Shown: positions 38,301 to 48,304, counted from the first letter of the stretch. The stretch is DNA of 64,000 nt from Anthostomella pinea (GCA_963556695.1 CAUWAG010000012.1:806001-870000); one strand, 5' to 3'. Made by a program: numbers and translations. Notes: generated from the sequence alone by a model not told the origin.

Positions 38301-39639
38301 AATAATTCTAAAAATAAGGTGCAGGCCGTCACAGTAACAAGGGACATGATCACTGGCAGCATCGGGAGTCACATTGGCTTTGTACTTAGTAAGTAGCTCA
38401 TTAGTCTAAACTATTCTGCCACAATAAGAGTTAGAGATCCAAGTCTGCAGACTTGCTGGTGCGGGTATCCTTTGTTTATTATTCAGTCTGTCAATATAGG
38501 CTCAATGTTCGCCCCTAGGGGCAGCTACGAGCTTGATAAACCAAGCGCCCTTGCTAGAACTGTAGTTATTACTATCGGCAAGAGAGGAAGAGAGGCAGAC
38601 ACGTCTTGAGGCAATAGTTGAAGAGGCGACTAAGGATTGGGAAAGGGGCGGGAGTAAGGGAGGCAAACCGACACCTCAGATCATTTTCCGAGTAGGGTTC
38701 GGCCACGCGGAGATAGGGCAAGGAGAAGCCGCAGGCAGATCAACCGCGTCATGGAGACAGTAGCCACGCCGCCGCCATTGGCCAGTTGCCTCCCATTATA
38801 AACGAGACGCAAGTGGTTGATGTGGACTTGAAGTTTGGTTCCTGGGCTGCCTTTGTCTTTGCAGCACTCTCGTGGTGCCCCACCCTGCCGGATCAGAGAT
38901 CCTCATTGACTGCAGCCACCGCAGGATTGCGACAGCGCCACGCGGCGCTGTAGGAGAATTTTGGGTCTGATTGTATGTGCACGGTGTGTTCCCTCCCAGC
39001 TCATGAACTAAGGAAGAGAGATACACATGGCAGCCAGATTAAGCGTCTAGGCGAGGAGCACGGTGACCCAATAGGCATGATACAGTTACCAGGCGCTGCC
39101 TCGGGTTCCGGTGAAAGAGGAGTACGACGTCATCATCACCCCTGACTCCGAATCGAATGCGTTCGCAAACGCCTAGGACCAGATGAGATGGCTGAGGTGG
39201 CGCATGCTAAGCAGAGGGCTAAGATTCGGCGGCGGAAGAAGGGGAAGGGAGTGGAGATGGGAAGGGGAAAGAGACAGAAAGTGATGAGGACGACGATGAG
39301 ATGGATATCGATGCAGACGCGGACACGGAATCCGACTGAGGCCGGACGCGTCGCGAGAGTGAGTACCTATGTTGTGTTGCTGCGGTGGGTGCTGTAAATA
39401 CGTCGTCGAGTATATACTCTATTTCAAGCACGCGCAGTCTGCCGTGGACGAATTGGGCCTGGCTACGACCTTGCTCAACATTTACACCGCCTAGGACGGG
39501 ACATGGTCGCTGATAACCACAGTTCCCACCACAGCCACGGGATTATGTCTATTATCTCCTAACCTGCCCCAGTGGGTTCCTCAACGAACTGACCATTCTG
39601 GAAATGACGCTTCAAGACATCACTTCGCTAGAACGTATG
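38301..39639. other. Region between LINE-1 and the coiled-coil gene
   Basis: 38317-38331 equals the 3' terminus of the solo LTR at 32243-32454. 39070-39340 (+) contains coding-like pieces: DEMAEVAHAKQRAKIRRRKK in one frame, and an acidic run SDEDDDEMDIDADADTESD in the next frame. This may be a broken nuclear-protein gene. No full model is possible. Confidence 0.35.
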
Positions 39640-40278
39640 TTATACTTTCTGTCGCTTGTTATCCCTGCCCTCCTCCGTCTGCGCTTTTCTCTTACCGTGG
39701 CTGCCAGCGCTCTGCGCTACTGCCTCCTCCAATTCCGTCAACCCCATTTCGCTGTTCCCCCACGAGGATTGTACTGCTGACAGTGTTGACGATTCGGGCA
39801 TAAGAAAGGGTGGTGATACTGATATCGGGAGCTGCGATGGTGGGGTCTCGCAATCAGGGAGTTCAACTCTGGATACAGTGTTGTTAGAGTTGATGAGTGA
39901 CTGTAGACCCGTAGGATTTTCCGCTTGATATGTCTCCAAAACCGAGATAAGCCTTTGCTGCGTGTTGATAACCTGTTCTTGTACTTCTAGCTCGCGCTGG
40001 AGCTTCTCCTTCTCATGCGTCAATCTGCCCAGCTGTTCTCGCAGTTTTACATTTTCAACTGTGTTGAGCCAGACTTGGTGCTGTGCATTCTGAAGTCGCG
40101 AATCGAGCTCCTGAATCGTACGGAGAAAGACGCTAGTGGGTATCACGTAGCTTTCTGCAAGGCGCGAAGAATGGGGATGGAAATCAGCATTGTGGGGCTG
40201 GAGGGTAGACATGGCTGTTATGTAGCAGAACGGCGGCGGTGATTTCTGACGCCGCAGGGGAATATTGACTGTATGCAT
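39640..40278 (-). CDS. Coiled-coil protein, 212 aa
   Basis: One intronless frame. Residues 55-125 form a strong heptad-type coiled coil (IQELDSRLQNAQHQVWLNTV, KLREQLGRLTHEKEKLQREL, VQEQVINTQQRLISVLETYQ). The C-terminal third is Ser/Pro-rich and ends KRKAQTEEGRDNKRQKV, a basic nuclear-signal-like tail. The layout (short N-terminus, coil ending in QRLISVLE, disordered tail) parallels the gene at 47714-48304, whose coil ends YQLIEVLE, so the two are probably distant relatives. The initiator may be the internal ATG at about 40212 (MSTLQPHNADFHPHSS). Function unknown; it sits among retroelement relics, but the frame is intact. Confidence 0.5.
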   Translation of the reverse strand: MHTVNIPLRRQKSPPPFCYITAMSTLQPHNADFHPHSSRLAESYVIPTSVFLRTIQELDSRLQNAQHQVWLNTVENVKLREQLGRLTHEKEKLQRELEVQEQVINTQQRLISVLETYQAENPTGLQSLINSNNTVSRVELPDCETPPSQLPISVSPPFLMPESSTLSAVQSSWGNSEMGLTELEEAVAQSAGSHGKRKAQTEEGRDNKRQKV

Positions 40279-40841
40279 AATATGTCGGGCTACTTTCTCT
40301 CTGACTATGGCAAGACTGAATGGTTCTATATGTACGATGACCTCCTGCTGTCAGACACTGAGACTGATTTACTCCATGTTCGGCCACGATACGGTTCCAA
40401 GATCATAAAAGCAGCCCAGAAGCAGCGACTGCACCATTAACCCGTAGGGCCGAGATACGGATCGAAATGAGTAACATATAGCTGCATGTAGAACGTTGGC
40501 CTGCTGGGAACCACAGAGGCGATATTGCCCCATACATGAAGAGCTGATACTGACTGCAATATATCTGGAAGCAAGGTCCCGAAATAGATCTCCATCCTCT
40601 CGAGCGCTGGCAGGCCGGCCGTGCTGTATGCGCTCGTCTTCTTCGTCCCGATGGTCGTAGCCGGTTGCGGAGCCCACGATTCGACCTACATGGACAACCC
40701 GGGTGACGACGATCGGGCCCGATTCCGCGGCAGCGGCTGGGCACCAACATTCAGATGGCGAACAGAAAATGGACACCACTCCTTCTCTAGCCTTTAGCTG
40801 TCTCGTCTTATCTCAGGTCGGAAAACTTCTCTATGACCATG

Positions 40842-40957
40842 TATTGGAGGTCACGTGGCCCGTGCCTTGTGGCTAGATCAGGCCTTCCGCGCTGTCAGCT
40901 GTAGCAGTATCTAATACCAAAAACATCATTGTTCACGGCACCTCCACACTGCCAACA
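40842..40957 (+). mobile_element. Copia-type LTR copy with adjoining leader
   Basis: 116 bases match the LTRs of the Copia element at 51887-57032 (GGAGGTCACGTGG, GATCAGGCCTTCCGCG, CACACTGCCAACA) with more divergence and a TA start instead of TG. The first bases of the leader (GGTTGCGACCCC) follow it, so it is a 5' LTR whose element is gone; Tc1-type transposase sequence comes next. Confidence 0.75.
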
Positions 40958-41035
40958 GGTTGCGACCCCTTCCGTCTGCGCATAAATCTCCTGAAGCTGC
41001 CACGTCAGCGGCTTGTGGCTCCTCGGATCACATAC

Positions 41036-41200
41036 CAGAGCCTCAGAACGCAAGGGGGTACGCCGGCGAGCCCTGCCACCCTCCGGTGCTTCATCGCAGG
41101 CAACAACTTGAAGAAATGGCGCGCTGCTAAGCGTATCGAGCTCACAGACGATGACGCTCGCGAAAGGCTCGCGTGCGCGCGCCGTCACGGCAGCGGAGAG
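41036..41200 (+). pseudogene. Tc1/mariner-type transposase N-terminal fragment
   Basis: Contains GGTPASPATLRCFIAG followed by NNLKKWRAAKRIELTDDDAR, the second helix-turn-helix and linker typical of Tc1-like transposases in fungi. The frame then leaves the family after ERLACARR. No catalytic domain follows on this strand. Confidence 0.6.
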
Positions 41201-41446
41201 CGCCTACAGCAGCTCCTAAACATGCTGTATTCATACGAGTGTGCGGTGAAACTCTGCCCGATTCTCCTGGCTCCTGAGTCTTCCCATTCTCGTCCGAGAG
41301 GTACACTCCGCGGCCAGAAGTCTCCGGGACCACTTTTCGAGCTGCCCTTAATGCCTACACCCTCCAACTTTCAGCATTCACCACGCACCCATTTCTCACT
41401 GTAATGATATGGAAAAAAAAATATTGTATAGGCCATTCAATATTGT

Positions 41447-41884
41447 GTGTATCAGCCACCTTCCCTTTTCACTGCGGCGATTCGGTTGCCGAGAGCTTCG
41501 ATGAGAACGCGTACATCCTCAGGATCGATCTCTGACCACGCCCTTTCGATTAACTCTCTGGCATATGCCTCGTGGGCAATATTAGCCTTCAAATCAGCGA
41601 ATCCAGGCTCGATTCTCCGTATCTGCTTCTTTAGAAGTGCTTAAATGTGCCCGATCGGGTTCAAATCAGGGCTGTGAGCAGGCCAGTCGATCGTCCAGAT
41701 GCCGTGTTCCTCTAGCCACTCTGGAGTACCTCCAAATCGATGGATGCGAGCGTTTTCTTGCATAAAAGGATCCACAGCCTCGTAGAACGGAAGGAACCGT
41801 TCCTCGAGGACATCCTGGTATGAAGCTGAAGATACTCCTCCGCGAAGAGCATCCTTATCGGGCTCACAGAAGATGATTTTGCCT
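41447..41884 (-). pseudogene. Tc1/mariner-type transposase C-terminal fragment, opposite strand
   Basis: The minus-strand frame reads DVLEERFLPFYEAVDPF, FMQENARIHRFGG, WTIDWPAHSPDLNPIGHI, then a stop, then ALLKKQIRRIEPGFADLKAN and IERAWSEIDPEDVR. The usual DN of the second catalytic block is EN, the last catalytic residue after SPDLNPI is Gly where Glu or Asp is expected, and a TAA replaces the following Trp. It lies tail-to-tail with the N-terminal fragment at 41036-41200, implying inversion or two independent relics. Confidence 0.65.
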
Positions 41885-42004
41885 AACCATAGGAGGTGGC
41901 AGTGCCTTGATAGTCACACCCACTTAGCCCACAGCAGGATTTTCATACAGGTACAACAACAACACGAATTACACCAAAATATACGTTTTTATCCATCTAA
42001 AAGC

Positions 42005-42140
42005 CCCCACGCTCTGTTTGACAATATTCGACACAAATTTCACGCGAGTACGTCACTCTGGATCACTCATCCTCCTCGAAACCAGTTTCTCGGATGCAAT
42101 GCCGCTTGGTCGGGCCCACAGCTCGTGCAAACTCGAGGAG
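42005..42140. repeat. Shared segment, inverted copy at 49895-50030
   Basis: About 120 bases match the other locus in reverse orientation (for example GATCACTCATCCTCCTC and CGGGCCCACAGCTCGTGC). On the strand where it is open, the reading FARAVGPTKRHCIRETG is seen here and LARAAGPNKRRCIRKTG there. Possibly the leader and first exon of a DNA transposon; unidentified. Confidence 0.5.
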
Positions 42141-42521
42141 ATGTTTGGTATGAGTTGCTACATGCGTAGAGTGGGACATACGGTATTTCCGGCCCATAAT
42201 CTCGTTACCTCCCGCCGTCCACTTCCTACCCACAAGTCTAAATGGTGCTTGTGCCAGACCGTTCTGCTCTGTCGCGTCCAACAGTCGCCCTAAAAGGTGT
42301 CACGGTCACGGTCATGGATTCGAAATATCACCGTCTCCACTTCACCAATTTTCAACTACCTAGCTTACCTAGTTGCTTCTACGCGGTGGCCAGAACAAGT
42401 CTAGTATTTGCCGCGTTATAAAACCGACAGTAGTAGCAGTAGTATTTAACGCCCGAGGACCGCCGCGTAGCGGCTATCCTTATCCTCCCTCAGGGCATTC
42501 AGGGCGTGCTAGGCTAGGTTA

Positions 42522-42672
42522 TTACCCCTGTTGGGTGGCCATAAAGTAGGCCGAGCCGTACCAGCCGATGTCGTTAAGGCTGGTGAACTCGTCCGTGATG
42601 GTGGGGATAGCGGTGACGATGATGGTCTCGAGGGCACAGAGAAAGACTGCGTTTAATAGCGAGACGATGATG
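42522..42672 (-). pseudogene. MFS transporter fragment, 3' side of the LINE insertion
   Basis: Together with 47242-47340 this encodes the start of a major facilitator (drug:H+ antiporter, 14-helix type). The joined reading runs [33 protein letters not shown] and [17 protein letters not shown]. The block A-IP-IT-x-x-F-x-S/[12 protein letters not shown] is diagnostic of the first helices of DHA2-type exporters. The two parts are separated by LINE-2 and its 16-bp duplication. Downstream a GTAATA donor-like site or stop ends the frame and no further helices are found, so the gene was broken on that side as well. Confidence 0.7.
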
Positions 42673-42866
42673 TTTGTTTGTTTGTTTTGTATTTAACGTG
42701 GGGGTAGCTCCTCAGTAGTGCAAACCACGCCTCCCAGAGCCTCTGCATCGCAGGGTTGTGGAGGTCTCAAGATAATAAGTACAGTCAGTCCCGCTCACGG
42801 GCCCATCCCCGTTGTTGCGGCGGTATGACCTTGGGGTCATCCATCTGGTCCTTTAAGGAAGGCTAT

Positions 42867-45515
42867 CTATCGGGGGCAGATTGTTGAAAAGAACTTGCTC
42901 TTCTCCACGAATTTTGTCCATTCTGTGCTCCTCTCCCTTAAGTATTGTAAACAAGCTGCCCTAGGCGAATGCCTAGGCAGTAGCCGATTTTTCCCCAGCC
43001 TCTTACAAAAGAAAATGTGTTGTGGTGTTTTCTTCTCACCACAGCTGCAGTGATCATTTGAGTCTGTGTGCCCAAAGCGTTCATGGTATCTGGCAAAGTC
43101 GCCATGTCCAGATCTGGCCGCTAGAAGTCTGTGTAAAGTACTCCTCTTAAAAGATATAAGGTCTCTTTTAGTTATTGTATGTGAGTATACTTCTTGATAC
43201 CTAGATTCTGATTGGTCTTTCTACCATTGGTTGAACTCTTTCTTGCCCTGTCTTTTGAGATCTCTCTTGACCCAAGAGATTATAGGAAGATTTGTTGTGT
43301 CTGTTTCTAGCATGGCACCCTCTTTTGTTAGTGTGTCGGCAGCTTCGTTGCCATCAATATCTCTGTGTCCAGGAATCCATTTGACGGTCACTCCAGGAGT
43401 GTGTGCTGTGGCAAGTTCTTGAAATCGTAGAAAAATGTTTTGTGATGTCTCGGGTGGAGTCCCATTGAGCCCATTTACCACTGACGTGTTGTCCAGGCAG
43501 ACATATAGCTGTTTTCCGTGTCCAATTGCCCTGGCTGCTGCAAGACCTTGGAGAGCACCATGGACTTCAGCATCTACTACTTCTGCTTGTAGAAGTCTGC
43601 CCCTTCCCCGGTATACTTCTTGTGTAGTGCCGCCTCTCCTGATGGTATAACCCCATCCAGTGCGGATTGTGCCTTGGTCATCCAACTGTGATCCATCTGA
43701 GTAGATGACAAGGTCAGTGTTCACGTTTCTCTCTTGTAACCATTGCTTAAAGAGCTCTGTTTCTTTGTCTTTGTCTTTGCGGATTGGGCGCTTCTTCCAT
43801 GATGGCCTGGTAAGTATTGGTCTCTGGAAGTCAGGGACTAGCTGGAAGCTCCTTTGTAGCCTTGTTGGATCCTTGCGAGCTTGTATTTGGAGCCTGCCAA
43901 CCAGAGGGTGTCTCTGATCTATTCGTCCTAGTCGGAGGCCGTGACGTCGTCTTATTGACTCTGCAAGAACTCCTGCTGGGGGAATCTGCGATTCAAAGTG
44001 TAAGATATGTCCAGGGTGTGTTTTCCAGACTGGCAAGATAGCCCTGATCGCCGTTCGTAGTACGGTATTTATTGTTCCAAGAAGCCCCTTAATGCGACAT
44101 GCTGATGTCTCACCTAAGCTCCCAGCTTTCTCGATTCCTGGGTACCAGGCCTCCAGGCCATGTGTGAGAATAGGAATAACACAAGCTTTCACAGCCCTCT
44201 TGGTTGACTTTACTGGAAGTCCTTTGACTGTGTTGCATAGTCCTCGAAGGTGATTTGCTACCCTACTAGCTTTCTTGGCCCAGTGAGAAACATGGTCTTT
44301 GAAGTTTAGTTTCCTATCCAGAAGGACACTTAGCCATCGCATGGAATGCTTAGCTGTTTTGTTCATTGTTCCGTGGCAAACTGGGGGATTGTCTGAGTTC
44401 TTTTTCCGTGAGAAGTGCATGATCTCGGTTTTGTCGGGATCAAATTCAATAGCATTGTTATATCCCCATTGGTTGAGCAAATGAAGGTTTTCAGAAGCCT
44501 CTGTAGCTGTTTCTTCAAGGTTCTTTCCAATGCAGAGTGTTGCTAGGTCATCTGCATATCCAAAGCGTCTTCTTTTCATGCCAAGTCGGGCACAGATTGG
44601 CTCTGTATACAGCATGTAGAGGATTGGAGAGACTGGTGAGCCTTGTGGGAGCCCTTGGATCATGTTGATCAGGCTTTGTGTAAAGGTGTCTACCTGGCCA
44701 GGGGATACACCCAGCCGGGGGAGTTCATGAATCCTGGTTTGGACATTATCTGCCAGCTCCTGTAGTTTATCGTCCAGTACTATCCAATGATTGGCCTTGG
44801 GTACTCGGTCCAGATCTCCCTGGATTGGAATGACTATTCGTAATGTCTCATGATCTGAGGTGCACTGAAGTGCATCATTGACTGAGGCTTCAGCCATGGG
44901 GACATCAGAGAACACCAGATTTAGTACATTTCCGTCATCATGTGTCGGGACATCTGGTTCAGAAATCAGATCCAGTCCGTGGTCTGCCATAGTTTGTGCA
45001 AGTATAGCACCACCATGATATCCTGGATTGCTTGAGTCCCAGGATGTGTCGTCAGCATTGAAATCTCCAGCTATAACGCAGCCAAAAGGTGGAGTCCATA
45101 CTTCCAGAATGTCATCCACTTCCTGTGGGTTGTCACATGGCCGGTAGACACTGGCAAATGTAATGCCTTGTACCTTGACCCAGGTGATGTCTCGTGTAGC
45201 ATAGGGCCGAAGTTGATCCGCTTGAAGGTATTTTCTCACATAGATGAGAGATCTGGGCCGTGTACTGTCGCTGTCCCAGGAATCCACTGGGGAGAATATA
45301 TCGTAATTGGGGTGTGTCTTTACTCCCATTCTCCTGCCTGGTGGTATGCCAACCCAGGGCTCTTGCATCAGAATGATATCTGCTTGTTCTCCTTTATAGT
45401 CAGCCAGGTTGATGGCTAACTCTGTAGGGCCTGCACTCTTTTGTCCCCCTGTTGTATTCACAGAATGGATGACTAGATGCCTGTGTCGATATGTTTCGTT
45501 TGATGTACCTAACAT
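42867..45515 (-). pseudogene. LINE-2 ORF2: endonuclease joined to RT back half and RNase H
   Basis: Residues 1-260 form an AP-endonuclease-like domain (DIILMQEPWVG, FASVYRPCDN, VIAGDFNADDTSWDSS, CTSDHETLRIV). Then SLINMIQ runs directly into GLPQGSPVSPILYMLYTEPI, a late RT block, so about half of the RT is deleted in frame near 44653. RFGYADDLATL keeps the RT catalytic Asp pair. The RNase H domain has all its acidic residues (VIYSDGSQLDDQ, VVDAEVHGAL, YVCLDNTSVVNG, DIDGNEAADTLTKEG). A TAG at 43221-43223 is followed in the same frame by RSGHGDFARYHERFGH and HCSCGEKKTPQHIFFCK down to the stop at 42867. Without the RT fingers it cannot be a working polymerase. Confidence 0.85.
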
Positions 45516-47086
45516 TGACTGACAACAATGGTATCGGCATCTCTGGGATGAGTTGTATCTGTTGTGTCGATTTGCATTATGGTGTCTTTGTTATTGTTAC
45601 TAGGTGTTGACCCAGCTTGGTTTCTGCCTGCTTCGTTGAAGGCCTTGGATCTGGCTCTTTCTCCGGCTAGCCTTATTTCCTGGATTTGCTCCCATGTGTG
45701 CTTATGGATGGTACCTTTCACAACCTTGGGGCGGGCAGGGCATTTGTTGAAGTTGGCAGCATGAGGTCCTTTGCAGTTGACACACTTTGGGATTGGTTTT
45801 TCGCACTCTCCCTGGTGTACTGTGTTGGCGCAGTGTGCACATACTTGCTTTTCGCATCGGTAATTCCTACCATGGTATCTGAAGCAGCTTGCACACTGGT
45901 GAACCTTGGGGGTGTGTTGAATATGCCTTGAGGTCATTGAGTGGGCAAAAAGCGTGAATGGTTTCCTTGCTGCACTGGGCAGAGAGATTATCCATGTAGT
46001 TTCTGGATCAGAATCAATCGTGTTCTTTGAGAGTATGCACCTCAGAGGTCTGTCGCCTGTTTGGGCTTCAACTTCATCGGCAACAACAGTGTCGGTAATA
46101 TCGATTGTGAACCCTTCTGCACTGATGACCTTTCTTGGGCATCCATTGACCTTGTAATGATGCCAGACTGTGTGAGTCTCAATCTTTTGTGCCTTAAGAA
46201 TGTCGGCAATTTCTTCTTGGAAAGCCAGAAATTTAGCCTGAGTTGGCTTGTCCCTTGGGTGTAAGGTAAAACCAGAAGGACACCGTGTCACTTCTCTAAG
46301 CTCCTGAGGGTGGAGTTTAAGTCTTCTGTTCAGTGTAGACTTGATTCCATAAGGCTCTAAATGGCTATTATCCATGCGGACAAAGACCCGGAGATCATCC
46401 TGTTTCTTCTTCAGTTGGTTGGCAGTGATAAGGGCGCCAGGCTGTGTTTTCTTCATGGTAGTGTTGACTGTCCATGGATGCTGTCGTTGGCCAGAGGAGA
46501 CAGCTTGGGCGAAGGTCATGGTGGGCTTCCCTGTCCCTATCCCGCCAGGAGTGGTCTTTCTTTTGGGCAGATCTCGGGTTTCCAGCCACTCGTTCAGGCA
46601 TTTGGAGAAGAAAGCGCTGAACTCCTTGGCATGAGAGTATAGTTCGGTTCCAGCTTTTTCCAGTGTCTTATCGACTGCTGCAGCACACTCTTGAAACATT
46701 GTTATCCTGGCTTCATAGAGATGCTTGTCTTTAGCCAGTATTTTGGCTACTTGGTCCTGGCACTTTGAGGAAAAGACCTTGTTCCCTGTATCGCCTCCAA
46801 TGGCTTGGTCTGTAGAGATTTCGTTTGATTGAGGTACTTCCATATCAATGATGCTGCTAGTATTAATATTTCGGGATTTTCCTTTCAGAGGGGAAACAAT
46901 GGTGAAGTCAGCCTCAGAGACCTGTGACGGGCTGCTGTTGATGTCGTCGAGCAGTGCCTGGCGGAGCTTGCTTGGGGTTGCTGGGCCATATGTTCTTTTA
47001 GGGACCGGGGATTTGAGCACGCCGCCAGTAGTCGTCTTTGGGACGGCCACTGGCGTATTTGGGGGCCTATCGTGAAGGGGTGCCAT
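45509..47086 (-). CDS. LINE-2 ORF1, Gag-like protein with Cys-His knuckles, 525 aa
   Basis: An intact frame. The first 110 residues are disordered, followed by a helical segment (HLYEARITMFQECAAAVDKT), MTFAQAVSSGQRQHPW, the RNA-binding-type core DLRVFVRMDNSHLEPYGIKS and FTLHPRDKPTQAKFLAF, THTVWHHYKVNGCPRKV and TWIISLPSAARKPFTLF. Near the end are zinc-knuckle Cys/His clusters: CASCFRYHGRNYRCEKQVC, HCANTVHQGECE, PKCVNCKGPHAANFNKCPAR. It probably binds element RNA and carries it to new sites. The stop overlaps the ORF2 start (ATGTTAG), pointing to reinitiation or frameshift as the way ORF2 is made (inference). It has no lesions although its partner ORF2 is damaged. Confidence 0.85.
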   Translation of the reverse strand: MAPLHDRPPNTPVAVPKTTTGGVLKSPVPKRTYGPATPSKLRQALLDDINSSPSQVSEADFTIVSPLKGKSRNINTSSIIDMEVPQSNEISTDQAIGGDTGNKVFSSKCQDQVAKILAKDKHLYEARITMFQECAAAVDKTLEKAGTELYSHAKEFSAFFSKCLNEWLETRDLPKRKTTPGGIGTGKPTMTFAQAVSSGQRQHPWTVNTTMKKTQPGALITANQLKKKQDDLRVFVRMDNSHLEPYGIKSTLNRRLKLHPQELREVTRCPSGFTLHPRDKPTQAKFLAFQEEIADILKAQKIETHTVWHHYKVNGCPRKVISAEGFTIDITDTVVADEVEAQTGDRPLRCILSKNTIDSDPETTWIISLPSAARKPFTLFAHSMTSRHIQHTPKVHQCASCFRYHGRNYRCEKQVCAHCANTVHQGECEKPIPKCVNCKGPHAANFNKCPARPKVVKGTIHKHTWEQIQEIRLAGERARSKAFNEAGRNQAGSTPSNNNKDTIMQIDTTDTTHPRDADTIVVSQC

Positions 47087-47241
47087 CCAGCTTGTGAGAA
47101 AAATTTTCTGCGCCTTGGCAAGGATAGTCAGGTACTGAAATAAATGCCTGTTTTAGTGCAGATATAGAGGTTGCGCCCTAACAGCGGGGCGCCAAGAAAA
47201 ATAGTTGTTTTTTGGTAAGAGTGTGTAGCGAGACGATGATG

Positions 47242-47340
47242 ATGACTACTGTGGCACCTTTGGGATGGGTGTCCTCATTGGCGAGATCGTCTGGGCAGCG
47301 AATCCGTCGCGCTGGTCGGGTGCTGATGTGCCTGTAGACG
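47242..47340 (-). pseudogene. MFS transporter fragment, 5' side of the LINE insertion
   Basis: Minus-strand reading IRCPDDLANEDTHPKGATVV leads directly into the first membrane helix continued at 42522-42672. It represents the cytosolic N-terminus in front of helix 1. No start codon was found before the sequence turns into the LINE 3' copy at 47397, so the gene's 5' end is lost. Confidence 0.6.
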
Positions 47341-47396
47341 ACTCCGTGACGTGTGCATTCAGGTAATCCGGTGATATAATCGACTGAGATGCTGGA

Positions 47397-47635
47397 CCAG
47401 GGTCACGAGCCCAAATGGCGGGGCCAACGGAAACTGACAGAATAACATTTGTGCCTTCGAGGTTTGTTTTGCAGGTTATCTTGGGAAATAAGGAGTCATG
47501 CCCTTTTTTCCCTTACAGTAAGGCTTGTATATTAGCCCCTGAGGTAGTCACCTGCACGCCAAATGTCCACACGGATCTGGAGCCTAGAGCCCTTACGGCG
47601 CTAAATAAACTTAACTAAACTAAACTAAACATCAT
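47397..47635 (+). mobile_element. LINE-1 3'-end fragment
   Basis: Matches, inverted, the 3' untranslated end of LINE-1 at 34604-34960 (CGAGCCCAAATGGCGGGGCC, CCTTACAGTAAGGCTTGTAT) and ends with the AACTA-type tail. 5' truncation of this sort is usual for LINE insertions. It lacks the solo LTR seen at 34728-34852. Confidence 0.8.
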
Positions 47636-47713
47636 GACCTTGACCCAATACTCGAGTATTATGATTAATCGATCAAGCCTATTCCAACAATGCCATCTAT
47701 GAATTTCTCAGGT

Positions 47714-48304
47714 CTAGGGTGACATAGAAGATAGCCAATTACCGATAACATCGGTTTCCGTAGGCTCCGGCTTCACAGATTTGTCTGTGTCAAACTCTAT
47801 ACAGGTTTGTTGAGCTGCATCAATATGGGTTGACCGTCTTGCGTCCTGGTTGCGAGCATCATAGCCTCCTGCATTGTCGAGCAAGATGGAAGAAGATGGT
47901 GAAGGAGACATCGACCTCTGAATCCTGATTGGCGCTGGAAGACCGATTCTTCCTGTCCAGGATAACTGCAGCTGGTTTTCTGATTCCTTTTCAAGGACTT
48001 CGATCAACTGATACTGAGCTCGGATGATGTCTTGGCCGAGCTTTTGCTGGTCTCGGAGTTCTTCGAGTTCGCGGGACAACTGCCTCATTTTTGCGTTCAA
48101 CTTATCGCTTTCGCTGCGTGCACTCTGGCCGGCAGCTTCTGCCGAGCCCCAGAGTTCGGATAACCTGTGACATGTTGCACTAAACACCAACTGAGAAACG
48201 GTTCCGTCAGTAGGTCGTGAGTATAAGCGCTCTGTAGGCATGGTAATGGCAAATGGTAAATTTGGATGATTGATCGATATAAACGGTTTTCGTATCAGTG
48301 ACAT
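47714..48304 (-). CDS. Coiled-coil protein, about 196 aa, parent of fragments at 22.5 and 27.9 kb
   Basis: Intact frame; the internal start MPTERLYSRPTDGTVSQLVF is likely. A coiled coil follows (SESDKLNAKMRQLSRELEEL, RDQQKLGQDIIRAQYQLIEV, LEKESENQ). The tail is Ser/Pro-rich (SPSPSSSILLDNAGG) and ends TETDVIGNWLSSMSP. Pieces of it recur at 22496-22835 (fused to a LINE) and 27925-28070. The 39640-40278 protein has the same layout. The family multiplies together with retroelements here, so it may be a passenger or an accessory gene of an element. No known domain recognised. Confidence 0.5.
   Translation of the reverse strand: MSLIRKPFISINHPNLPFAITMPTERLYSRPTDGTVSQLVFSATCHRLSELWGSAEAAGQSARSESDKLNAKMRQLSRELEELRDQQKLGQDIIRAQYQLIEVLEKESENQLQLSWTGRIGLPAPIRIQRSMSPSPSSSILLDNAGGYDARNQDARRSTHIDAAQQTCIEFDTDKSVKPEPTETDVIGNWLSSMSP

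Larger units (their letters stand above)
42673..47225 (-). mobile_element. Tad1-like LINE (LINE-2), 4.55 kb, 16-bp TSD
   Basis: Flanked by TAGCGAGACGATGATG at 42657-42672 and again at 47226-47241. The 3' end (left) carries an (AAAC)n tail, the 5' end (right) the leader motif TTGGCGCCCCGCTGTTAGGG. It contains ORF1 (45509-47086) and ORF2 (42867-45515) overlapping by 7 bases. A central part of the reverse transcriptase is deleted but the frame is kept. It inserted in an MFS transporter gene. Confidence 0.9.

Noticed and set aside
38317..38331. LTR terminus beside the LINE-1 5' end, possible second solo LTR
   Set aside because: Only 15 bases match; too short to call a feature, noted in the flanking region entry.
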